Of a stretch of DNA of 64,000 bases, positions 56,042-64,000 are shown piece after piece (the first letter of the stretch is position 1; each line of letters opens with the position of its first letter). Below the pieces are notes generated by a model. The model made no database searches. It was not told where the DNA came from and was given only the letters and a program-made list of their open reading frames with translations. The stretch lies in contig NZ_CP007451.1 of the NCBI RefSeq assembly GCF_000626635.1, positions 868,001-932,000 on the forward strand, read 5' to 3'. The position numbers were made by a program, and so were the translations under genes. Origin of the DNA: Draconibacterium orientale. Lineage in GTDB: Bacteria > Bacteroidota > Bacteroidia > Bacteroidales > Prolixibacteraceae.

Positions 56042-56647
56042 TGCAGCGTTTGGGGGTTATCGTTAGTATGCGAACTTGTTCTTTAAAATATTGGTATGGT
56101 GGGTTTTCACGCCCCACTCTTTTTAAGCGGGCTGACTATGCTTTGTTGTTTGGTGGGGCTGCGTTAAGCTCATAAGAGCCCGTACAAAAGCCTGTTCGGG
56201 CGGTCACAATGTTTGCGGTTTGTCAACTCCTGCGCCAATTTTAACCGTCAAGTTAAGCTAGCTGACGTCGGCGTGTTTAACAAAGCCGGTGAAAATTATG
56301 GCCACACAGTGGTTGTTCACTGCCGACAATTGGGCAGGTGGTTACCTGGGCTGGATGTCAAAATTGGCACATCACTTGGGAGGGGCAAACATTCCGCCAG
56401 CCCTCCTTCGGTTCAGGAAAACCCAGGTAAGCTTCGGGCTGCCACGCAGAGGCTTTTGCCGACACCATAACAACGTGCATATGTAATGCTGGCAGACTAC
56501 GTATGCGAACAGAAAAGCTTTGTTTAACAACGCCAATTCGTCATTGACGAATCGGCTAAAAAATATAAATACGAATAAACGAATTGGCTCAGTGGCTAAA
56601 ATGGAAGTGTAGTTTTTCAAATGCCGCACTCCACATGCACGCGGCCG
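56036..56647 (+). mobile_element. Cassette C11, second copy of cassette C2
   Basis: 612 bases, same length as C2. The left about 217 bases differ at three positions and the right about 300 at about eight, but the middle block (about 56253-56349) differs at roughly 40 percent of positions without length change. The 45-codon frame at 56038-56175 is kept. Confidence 0.6.
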
Positions 56648-56653
56648 TTAGTA
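56463..56653 (+). other. attC11 recombination site
   Basis: R'' CACCATAAC (56463-56471) complements the C11 start GTTATGGTG. R' GTTAGTA begins at 56647. Nearly identical to attC2 apart from R' and point changes. Confidence 0.85.
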
Positions 56654-56700
56654 GCAAGGTTAAAATAGCCGCTTTTCAATAAATATTTGTCAAATGATTT

Positions 56701-57345
56701 ATGACTAAACGAATTCAAATATTATTAATTGGATTTTTAATCACATTGACAACGAATGCACAAGTCGCTGACACAATACTTGTCATCGGACAATTGACTT
56801 CAAAAGATAAAAATCCTTTGCCTGGAGTATCAATTGGTATTCCCAAAGTAAAAAATGGAACTGTATCAGATGTTTGTGGAAGATTTGAAATAAAAGTACC
56901 AATTGAAGGAGTAATAAATTTTTCAATGATTTCGGAACCTTATTATATTAGCATGAACGATATTGCTCCAAATAAGGACACAATGTATTTGAATTTCCAA
57001 TTTGACTTAAAAGCTGAGAACTTCAATTGTGACGAGTCAATTTCAAAATTCAAAAGAATTAAACTAAACGAGAAAAACAGAGATACATATTCTCAAAAAC
57101 TGTTAGCCTGCTTCACAGACAATTTTGAAAAACACACATTGGACTATTATAATCATTTTAAGGTATTAAATCAGGACTTCCTATTTGTTATTAACGGACA
57201 TGTTATGGATGACGATTTTTCACCTGAAAATTTAATGTTCAACGATTTTAAAAAAGTCTACGTCTATAACAATTATGCAAATAACCGAAATATTCTAATT
57301 ATTATTTCAATGAATGATAATGGCAGAAAAGAGTGGAGAAAATAG
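56701..57345 (+). CDS. Secreted protein with carboxypeptidase-regulatory-like domain, cassette C12 (copy of C7)
   Basis: A 214-residue protein with the signal IQILLIGFLITLTTNAQ. It differs from the C7 copy mainly at PGVS, NKD and TMY. Both copies are open throughout, consistent with selection for function, or with recent duplication. Confidence 0.7.
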   Translation: MTKRIQILLIGFLITLTTNAQVADTILVIGQLTSKDKNPLPGVSIGIPKVKNGTVSDVCGRFEIKVPIEGVINFSMISEPYYISMNDIAPNKDTMYLNFQFDLKAENFNCDESISKFKRIKLNEKNRDTYSQKLLACFTDNFEKHTLDYYNHFKVLNQDFLFVINGHVMDDDFSPENLMFNDFKKVYVYNNYANNRNILIIISMNDNGRKEWRK

Positions 57346-57360
57346 AAAAGATAAAACCCA

Positions 57361-57495
57361 GCTACTAACAAATTGTAAATTGCATTGCGGGGTTCGTACG
57401 GTGTCGTACGCTGGATTCTCGCATCGCAGTTCAGTCCTGTCGGACAGGAACGAGCTCCGAAATCCGCAACGACAACTTACAAGTGACCGTTGTGC
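57361..57495 (+). other. attC12 recombination site
   Basis: R'' GCTACTAAC (57361-57369) complements the C12 start GTTAGTAGC. R' GTTGTGC begins at 57489. The stem interior differs from attC7 by paired changes. Confidence 0.9.
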
Positions 57496-57529
57496 CTCAT
57501 TGTGAAAAAAAAGACAGCCAACGCACATT

Positions 57530-57577
57530 AAAGCACATTTGGTTTTTTGCCGACACTCATAACCAAAGAAAAAACCA
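57530..57577 (+). other. Mismatched hairpin H5 upstream of the Wadjet operon
   Basis: AAAGC-ACA-TTTGGTTTTTT pairs with AAAAAACCAAA-AGA-GCTTT, with the same internal mismatch pattern as H1 to H4. It lies 43 bases before jetA. Confidence 0.65.
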
Positions 57578-57620
57578 AAAGAGCTTTAATCTTTGCCAAC
57601 GCTAAAAGAATTAAAAACGA

Positions 57621-59087
57621 ATGACAGAAAGTTCAAAAATATTAGAAATACTAAACACTTCACCAAGCGTTGAATTGCTACGTTTAAGAAACAGAGAAAT
57701 GATTATTGAGTTTTTGCTAAATACATTCTCAAACGAACAAAGCTCAATTTCTACTGAAAATATTCATAATCAATTAGCTGATTTCCTGGAATACAAGCAG
57801 ATTGAAAATGATGATGAAAGCGAAATCAATGCTTTTGACACCTACGAAGAGAAAGCAAAAAAGTACATTTTAAATTGGACAAACAAAGGCTTCTTGGCCA
57901 ATTATCCTGATGAACAAGGCGAAGTATTCTATGAATTATCTGCTAATTCAAGTAAAGCCATAGATTGGTTGGCAAGTTTGAAAAAAGAAGAGTTTATTGG
58001 CACTGAATCAAAGTTTAACAATATTTTTAATCAATTGAAAGAGTTGGTTGAATTTACCAATGAAGATGCTGAAAAACGAATTGAGTTATTAGAAGAAAAG
58101 AAATTGGAGATTGAACAACAAATTCAACGAATAAAAATTGGAGAAGATGTAAAAGTGTTCGAAGAATTTGAAATTGTTCCGCGCTTCAACCAACTTAATC
58201 AATCGGCCAAAGAACTGTTGTCAGACTTTAAGGAAGTCGAAGATAATTTCAAAGAAATAACCAAAGGTATTTATCAAAAACACGCAGACGGCAGTTTAAC
58301 AAAAAGCGACATATTGGAATTTACTTTCGATGCACTTGAAGCTTTAAAAGAAAGTCAACAAGGAAAAAGTTTTTATGCTTTTTGGTCTTTCATTTTAAAT
58401 CCAGAATTACAAAACAGATGGGAAAGTCTGACTAGAGAATTATACAAAACATTAGAGGAAAAATCAATTCCTGTTAACGACCCATTCCTAAAAGGGATGA
58501 AAAAACATCTTCACGGCTCTGGACAAAAAGTATATAAAGCGAATGATAAAATGGCAGAAAAATTGAGCCGTATAATTCGTGAAAGTGAGAGTTCAAAATC
58601 AGAAGCAACTAAAAAAATTATCCAAGAAATAAAAAAACAACTTGTAGAAATCAGCAAGACAAAGAAAAAGCTAAAACCAGACATTTCATTTGAGTTGGAA
58701 ACCGAAACTGAAATCAATATTTTATTCGAAAGAAAACTAACCTTAGAACAAAAAGAAGAAATTAGTTATACGGACAAACCGCAAGTTGCAAACGAAGACA
58801 TCACTTCTTCCAATCATTTAAACAAATTATTTTCTCAATCAAATATTGACAAAGAATTGCTGAGAAAAAGGATAAAAAGTATACTTAAAGAAAAATCTCA
58901 AACAACGCTTTTAGATGTGATTGAGAATTATGGTGGACTTGAAAAAGGTTTGCCTGAACTGTTTGGATACATTGGCATTGTAAAAGAATTTAAACATTCA
59001 ATCAATCTCGAAAAAACCCAGAATGTTGCATTTGATGTTGAAAACAAAAAACAGATTAAAATTCCAGAAATTATATTAACCAAATGA
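57621..59087 (+). CDS. jetA: Wadjet protein JetA (DUF3375, MksB-like), cassette C13
   Basis: A 488-residue, mostly helical protein. The N-terminus ILEILNTSPSVELLRLRNREMIIEFL (about 8-33) is the DUF3375 start, with winged-helix-like and coiled-coil parts following and a KHLHGSGQKVYKANDKMAEKLSRIIRE stretch (about 295-325). JetA is the kleisin-like/MksB-type subunit of the Wadjet SMC complex, which recognises small closed circular DNA and cleaves it with JetD. It stops 4 bases into the JetB start. All four Jet genes are present in order. Confidence 0.85.
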   Translation: MTESSKILEILNTSPSVELLRLRNREMIIEFLLNTFSNEQSSISTENIHNQLADFLEYKQIENDDESEINAFDTYEEKAKKYILNWTNKGFLANYPDEQGEVFYELSANSSKAIDWLASLKKEEFIGTESKFNNIFNQLKELVEFTNEDAEKRIELLEEKKLEIEQQIQRIKIGEDVKVFEEFEIVPRFNQLNQSAKELLSDFKEVEDNFKEITKGIYQKHADGSLTKSDILEFTFDALEALKESQQGKSFYAFWSFILNPELQNRWESLTRELYKTLEEKSIPVNDPFLKGMKKHLHGSGQKVYKANDKMAEKLSRIIRESESSKSEATKKIIQEIKKQLVEISKTKKKLKPDISFELETETEINILFERKLTLEQKEEISYTDKPQVANEDITSSNHLNKLFSQSNIDKELLRKRIKSILKEKSQTTLLDVIENYGGLEKGLPELFGYIGIVKEFKHSINLEKTQNVAFDVENKKQIKIPEIILTK

Positions 59088-59662
59088 ATAGTTTAGAACA
59101 AAATATAAAGCCATACAGCAAAGCAATAGTAAAATTGCTCAAAGGTGTTATTGACCGCAATTCAAATGAATGGGAAGATTTAATTCTTTATCAAAATGAA
59201 ATTCAGGAATACATTAGCCAAATTGGATTGGAACTTATTTTAAAAAAAGATGATGGATTTGCTTTTGTCAAACAATTTGAAGACAACGAAGGTAAAACTC
59301 TCGGTTTGGTAACACGACGACAAATCGGATTTGAAACCTCAATCGTACTTGTTGTTTTACGACAAAGTTTAGAGGAATTTGATAGTAATCCAACACAATT
59401 GGCAACGGAAAAATTCATAACAGATACAGAAATCAAGGATGAATTGGAACTGTTTCTACAGGAAGGCTATAATAAGTTGAAATTTCAGAAAGATTTGGAA
59501 AGTTACATTAAAAAGGCTGTAGAATTAGGCTATTTGAAGGAAATAGGCAAGAAAGACAACGAAACGAAATACCAAATTCATCGAATTATCAAAGAAAAGA
59601 TAACACTGGATATATTACAGGATTTTAAAATAAAACTACAGGAATATGTTGAGTCTGTTTAG
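59084..59662 (+). CDS. jetB: Wadjet protein JetB (DUF4194, MksE-like), cassette C13
   Basis: A 192-residue protein. KPYSKAIVKLLKGVIDRNSNEWEDLI (about 7-32) and TRRQIGFETSIVLVVLRQSLEEF (about 77-99) are typical of DUF4194/MksE proteins. JetB bridges JetA and JetC in the SMC-like complex. It overlaps jetA by 4 and jetC by 17 bases, so the genes are translationally coupled. Confidence 0.85.
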   Translation: MNSLEQNIKPYSKAIVKLLKGVIDRNSNEWEDLILYQNEIQEYISQIGLELILKKDDGFAFVKQFEDNEGKTLGLVTRRQIGFETSIVLVVLRQSLEEFDSNPTQLATEKFITDTEIKDELELFLQEGYNKLKFQKDLESYIKKAVELGYLKEIGKKDNETKYQIHRIIKEKITLDILQDFKIKLQEYVESV

Positions 59663-62600
59663 CACAAGTTCTGACACAGCGGGTTTCAGACTTCAATATA
59701 TGGAAGTGTTTAATTGGGGAACATTTGACAAGAAAGTTTTCAGGATAAACCCACAAGGGAATAATTCATTATTAACCGGTGCCAACGCATCGGGGAAAAG
59801 TACTTATATAGATGCTTTGCTTACTTTGATAGTTCCTGCAAAAAGAGACCGTTTCTATAATCAATCATCAGGTGTTGAAAAAAAAGGTGACCGAACAGAA
59901 GAAACATATGTGCTGGGACATTACGGAAATATTCAAGAAGAAGGGAAAAGCTCTACTTCTACACAAAAACTGCGTGATACGAATACCTACTCCGTAATTC
60001 TTGCTCATTTCAAAAACACAGACCAAAAACAAATTACAATATTTCAGGTTCGATGGTTTTCGAATAACGAGTTGAGAAGACAATTTGGGATTGCCCACAT
60101 TCCACTTGAAATTGAAAAAGATTTCAGTCAGTTTGACGCAAAAGGACTGTGGAAAAGACGATTAGATAAAACCTACAATGCAAACAGTTCAAAAAAGAAA
60201 ATTGAATTTATAGAAGGTCCAACGGCTTATGCCGAAAGAATATCAAAACTATTCGGGATGCGCACCGTGAAAGCCTTGAGTTTATTCAATCAGGTAGTGG
60301 GTGTAAAAGTTTTAGAAGACTTAGACGAGTTTATCAGAACAAATATGTTGGAGGAACAAGATGCTGAAACAGAATTCATCCAACTCAAAGAAAGTTTTTT
60401 GACTTTAATGGATGCAAAAACCAATATCGAAAAAGCCAAAGAGCAAATCGCACAACTCACTCCTATTAATGAAATTGCAACCCAACTAAATAGAATTAAA
60501 GAGAATTTACAACAATTAGAGAAATCAAAAGAAACAGCTGTCTATTGGTTTGCAAGAAAAGGTTTTGAATTAGGAGAAAAGGAACTTGAAAATTGTAAAA
60601 TTGAATTATTACAGCTAAATGATGAACTAACTGAGCTAAGGAGTCAAGAAACCGACTTAAAGAATCAGGAAACGGATTTAACTGTTCAAATAAAGTCAGA
60701 TGAAGTTGGCAATCAAATTGAAAAGCTCAAAACAGAAATTTCGAGATTAGAAAAAGCAAAAAATTAAGGAGTGATAAACTTGACGATTATAACAAAATTG
60801 CTCAAAGCATAGAATTGAGTGCTAATCCAAGGGAAGAAACATTTGCTGAAAACCGAGAAAAAGCAAAGCAATTAAAACAAGGCACACAGCAAAAAATTGA
60901 AGTTGAAAGTGAAAATCTTCGTTTGTTGAAGAACAAAGCCGACGATTTTGAAACATCGACTAATGATTTAGTAAAAACCATTCAAACGCTTCAAAAGAAT
61001 AAAAACAATATTGCAGGTCGGGTAGCTGAAATACGAGAAGAGCTAATTGAATACATTGGAGCGAAAAAAGAAGAAATCCCTTTTATTGGTGAGCTTATCA
61101 AAGTAAAAGATGATGAATTAGCTTGGGAACCTTCCATTGAAAAAGTGCTTCACAATTTTGCATTAAGATTGATTGTTCCTCCAAAGTATTATTCTGAAGT
61201 AAACAAGTATGTAAACAACAACAATTTGCGAGGACGAATTCGATACGATAAATACGAAGAACAGGATTATCTCAAGAATCTTAGGCACAAGAACATCAAT
61301 GAAAAATCCTTAATCAACAAAATTGAAATTAAGCCTAAAACACAATATGAGGAATGGATTGAGAACTACTTAGAGGCTCAGTTTGATTTTGTTTGTGTTG
61401 ATAACCTTATTGAGTTTGAACGCTACTCTGAAATGGCATTGACGCAAAACGGGTTAATAAAATTCAGGAAAGGTAAACACGAAAAAGATGACCGTCCACA
61501 AATTTCAAGAAAAGAAAACTATGTTCTGGGTTGGGATAACAAAGAAAAAATTGCAGTCTTGAAAAAGGAATTAATCACTTTACAAAATCAACAAACTGAA
61601 AATAAAACAGCGATTACAAATAAAAATGCCGAGATAAAAGATTTAGGACTCTACAAAGACGAATGTCATAATCTGTTTTCTGTATTTGTGAAATATGATG
61701 ATATTGATTGGCAAACCTATGCCAATCAAATACAGGAGAAAACAGAGCAAAAGGATGAATTAGAAAAAACTAATGACCGAGTAAAGAAGTTACAGGAGCA
61801 ATTAGAAAAAGTTCAGGCAGATTTAAAACAACTTTCAGAAATTAATATTGAGAATAAAGTTATTGAGAAAGGTAAAAAGCAAACAGAAATTGAGTCCGTC
61901 ACTAAAACTGTAAATAGCAACAAAGCTGTTTTTGAGCCATTGGGGAATATTGAAGTTTCCGATTTTGAAGCAAAATATTCAGACTTAATGGTTATTGATT
62001 ACAACAGCTTTGAAACAACTCGCGAAAAATTTCAGAAGAATAACACGGAAGAAATTTCAAAACTTGAAGGAGAAAAGCAGCAAAACGAAAGAGAAGTTGT
62101 AATTAAAATCAATGCTTTTAAACAACCGCCAGAAGAAATCACAAACAAGTTTAAAGATTGGCGGTCTGATGTAAGTTCTCTGCCTGATTCAACAAATTTA
62201 GACTTCATTAATGAGTATCAGAAGTTTTTGGTGAGATTGGAAAAAGATAATCTTCCGAAATTTGAAAAGAAATTCAACGATTATTTACAAGAAACCGTTA
62301 CCATCAAAGTGGGTGACTTTAGAATGTTTTTTGAAAACTGGTCAGATTCAATCAAAGAAAACATCAAACATTTAAACGATTCTTTGAAGGAAATAGATTT
62401 TAAAAATAATCCTAAAACATACATTCAACTTGTTGCACCTAATAAAATCAGTGATGAAGTAAAGGAATTTAGAAAACTTTTGGATGAAGCCGTTCCGAAT
62501 GTTTATCAAATGGAAAAAAATATTGACGGTAGAGAGTATCATTTCAATAATCACATTCACCCATTTATAAAAAAATTAGATAAAGAAGAATGGCGCAAAA

Positions 62601-63043
62601 AAGTTATGGATGTTCGTTCATGGTTCAATTACAAAGCCGAAGAATTTTACAAAGAAACCAATGCCAAATTCAAGACTTACGAAAATATGGGGCAGCTCTC
62701 TGGTGGTGAAAAAGCGCAACTTACTTACACGATTTTAGGTTCGGCCATTGCCTATCAATTTGGATTAACAAAAGAAGGCTTACAAAGTAATTCGTTTCGG
62801 TTTATTGCAATTGATGAAGCATTTAAGTCACAAGACGAAGACAGAGCCCGATATTTGGTCACATTGTGTAAACAACTTCATTTACAATTGTTGGTTGTGA
62901 CGCCAAGTGACAATATTCACATTGTAGAAGACGATATTTCATTCGTGCATTTTGTAGAACGTAAAGAAGAAAGACATTCCTGGTTATATGATATGCCTAT
63001 TGAACAATTCAAAGAAGAAAAAGCGAATTACATATACAAATGA
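59646..63043 (+). pseudogene. jetC: Wadjet ATPase JetC (MksF-like), split by a 1-base shift in an A6 run, cassette C13
   Basis: SMC-type ATPase. Walker A LLTGANASGKSTY (about 42-54) lies in the N-terminal frame (59646-60767). The signature MGQLSGGEKAQLTYTI and Walker B FIAIDEAFKSQDED lie in the second frame, which ends at 63043. The two join as KAKKLRSDKLDDYNKIAQSIELSANPREE if one A is added to the six-A run at 60758-60763, giving 1132 residues, the normal JetC length. A stop (TAA) follows the run directly, and an AAGGAG lies just after it. Sequencing error, mutation or programmed -1 frameshifting (heptamer A-AAA-AAT) are all possible. Confidence 0.82.
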
Positions 63044-64000
63044 TTACCCCACCAGAAATAAAGAAAAAAGCTGAAAGAAAATATGTTTCATTTCTTCAAT
63101 CATTAGTTCTCAACACGCCTTTTGAGAAACTCGTAATTCGAGGTGACAAAACATATACAAAATCGTCATTACCTGAATTTGAAAAAGAAATACAACTAAT
63201 TATCACCCAATCCAAAGAGAAAAAAGGATTTGGTTACACCTTAGAATTTCAACAAGTAAAGACAAAATATTTAGGTACACAAGATTTGCCGACTTCTATT
63301 TATTTTGATACTGAAATTGATTTTTTGAAGTTCTTAAAAAGGGAAAAAGAAGTCGAATTATTCCGTGAAAGCATTATCAAAATCATAAAAACATTTCCAG
63401 AACTTAAGGAATGGATAATTAAAAATCCAATAAGGATTATTCAAAACCAAACGGAATGGGAAAGCATTTTGAAAGTGTGTCAATATTTCACACAAAATCC
63501 AAATCCAAATTTGTTCATAAGGGAGCTACCAATAAATATTCATACAAAATTTATTGAACGAAATCAAAGTGTCATCAAAGATTTGCTTGACATTTTAATT
63601 TCTGAACATATTAATAAGGAAGAAAAGCAATTTGAAAAAAGATTTAATCTGAAATATGCAGAGCCGCAAGTACGGTTCAAGATACTTGACAGAGAAATTA
63701 GTCGAAAATTCTTTTTGGGAATTGATGATGTTGCTATACCAAAAAGTCAATTTGAAGCACTTGATTTACCAGTTGAAAAGGTAATTGTTTCTGAAAATAA
63801 AACAACTTTTTATACTACACTGACTCTTCCCAAATTAGAAAAAGCGATAGCCATATTTGGAAGTGGTTTTAGTGTTTCAAATCTTAAGAATGTTTCTTGG
63901 CTTGAGGATAAAGAATTGCTATACTGGGGAGATATAGATGTTCAAGGTTTTGAGATTTTATCGCAGTTTAGGGGCTACTTTCCACAGACTAAAAGTATTT
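63040..64000 (+). CDS. jetD: Wadjet nuclease JetD (DUF3322/DUF2220), partial, cassette C13
   Basis: The frame begins at ATG 63040, overlapping the jetC stop by 4 bases, and runs off the right edge (about 320 residues seen). The N-terminal DUF3322 part is followed by IFGSGFSV (about 270) and LLYWGDIDVQGFEILSQF (about 294), where the GDID pair fits the metal site of the Toprim-like DUF2220 nuclease domain. JetD cleaves circular plasmid DNA captured by the JetABC complex. The C-terminus and the attC of this cassette lie outside the window. Confidence 0.85.
   Translation, partial: MITPPEIKKKAERKYVSFLQSLVLNTPFEKLVIRGDKTYTKSSLPEFEKEIQLIITQSKEKKGFGYTLEFQQVKTKYLGTQDLPTSIYFDTEIDFLKFLKREKEVELFRESIIKIIKTFPELKEWIIKNPIRIIQNQTEWESILKVCQYFTQNPNPNLFIRELPINIHTKFIERNQSVIKDLLDILISEHINKEEKQFEKRFNLKYAEPQVRFKILDREISRKFFLGIDDVAIPKSQFEALDLPVEKVIVSENKTTFYTTLTLPKLEKAIAIFGSGFSVSNLKNVSWLEDKELLYWGDIDVQGFEILSQFRGYFPQTKSI

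Larger units (their letters stand above)
36912..64000 (+). mobile_element. Integron-like gene cassette array (13 cassettes, last one truncated by the window edge)
   Basis: Cassettes, defined by cleavage between G and TT in the R' box: C1 36912-38798; C2 38799-39410; C3 39411-40446; C4 40447-44979; C5 44980-46835; C6 46836-48084; C7 48085-48927; C8 48928-50767; C9 50768-54195; C10 54196-56035; C11 56036-56647; C12 56648-57489; C13 57490-beyond 64000. In each of C1-C12 the R'' box near the cassette end (8-10 nt) is the perfect reverse complement of the first bases of that same cassette (for example GTTACCAACC in C3 and GGTTGGTAAC at 40317). C10, C11 and C12 are second copies of C8, C2 and C7. 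All genes but one point away from the recombinase. Confidence 0.88.

Noticed and set aside
38799..56647. Diversity-generating retroelement variable repeat explaining the C2/C11 block
   Set aside because: There is no reverse transcriptase gene in the window, and the substitutions are not restricted to adenines.
1..64000. tRNA, rRNA or tmRNA genes
   Set aside because: I saw no cloverleaf with conserved T-loop and no rRNA-like stretch. Neither mobile region abuts a tRNA that I can recognise.

Overview
The window comes from a member of the Bacteroidota, probably a Marinilabiliales/Prolixibacteraceae-like bacterium. I infer this from the families present (Bacteroidota-type integrase, DUF3667, DUF5522, GH3-like adenylate enzymes), the scarcity of Shine-Dalgarno sites, signal peptides ending in AQ or a lipobox, and intergenic palindromes typical of the phylum. 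The exact taxon is not proven by the sequence.

Bases 1-6410 are the end of an integrated mobile element. It holds a DnaD-like and DnaC-like replication module, excisionase-like regulators, a HipBA-type toxin-antitoxin pair and a tyrosine recombinase. Bases 6500-34700 are ordinary chromosome: dnaK, a DUF5009 membrane protein, panB, an RluA-type pseudouridine synthase, cdd, a carboxylesterase, a glucosaminidase with LysM repeats, an ECF sigma/membrane protein pair (sigma gene frameshifted), tyrS, a Wzz-like protein with an O-antigen ligase-like protein, fmt, cvpA, a GH3 acyl-adenylate enzyme, a deoxynucleoside kinase, a PfkB kinase and a family 3 glycoside hydrolase. Bases 29.5-31.1 kb hold nested tandem palindromic repeats.

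From about 35.3 kb to the right edge the window is an integron-like gene-cassette array. A XerC/D-like tyrosine recombinase (35703-36824) sits downstream of a 21-bp periodic repeat tract. It is followed by an attI-like site (G36911/T36912) and then 13 cassettes, the last one incomplete, separated by 12 attC-like sites. At all 12 sites the R'' box (8-10 nt) is the exact reverse complement of the first bases of the same cassette, as integron cassettes require. Cassettes: C1 ABC-F protein; C2 non-coding or small ORF; C3 PD-(D/E)XK-like nuclease; C4 type IIG-like restriction-modification enzyme plus RhuM; C5 five small unknown genes; C6 ComEC-like metallo-hydrolase; C7 secreted protein; C8 IS91-like HUH transposase; C9 GIY-YIG nuclease plus zinc-hook SMC-like ATPase; C10, C11 and C12 second copies of C8, C2 and C7; C13 a Wadjet (JetABCD) anti-plasmid system running off the window.

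The array is therefore a defence-rich platform with unusually long multi-gene cassettes. Its recombinase seems to lack the extra helix region of classical IntI. A HUH transposase is carried inside cassettes and duplicated exactly at the cassette boundaries. The long defence operons carry a second family of covarying hairpins. Three genes (the sigma factor, the C9 ATPase and jetC) are each split by a single-base shift at an A6 or A7 run.
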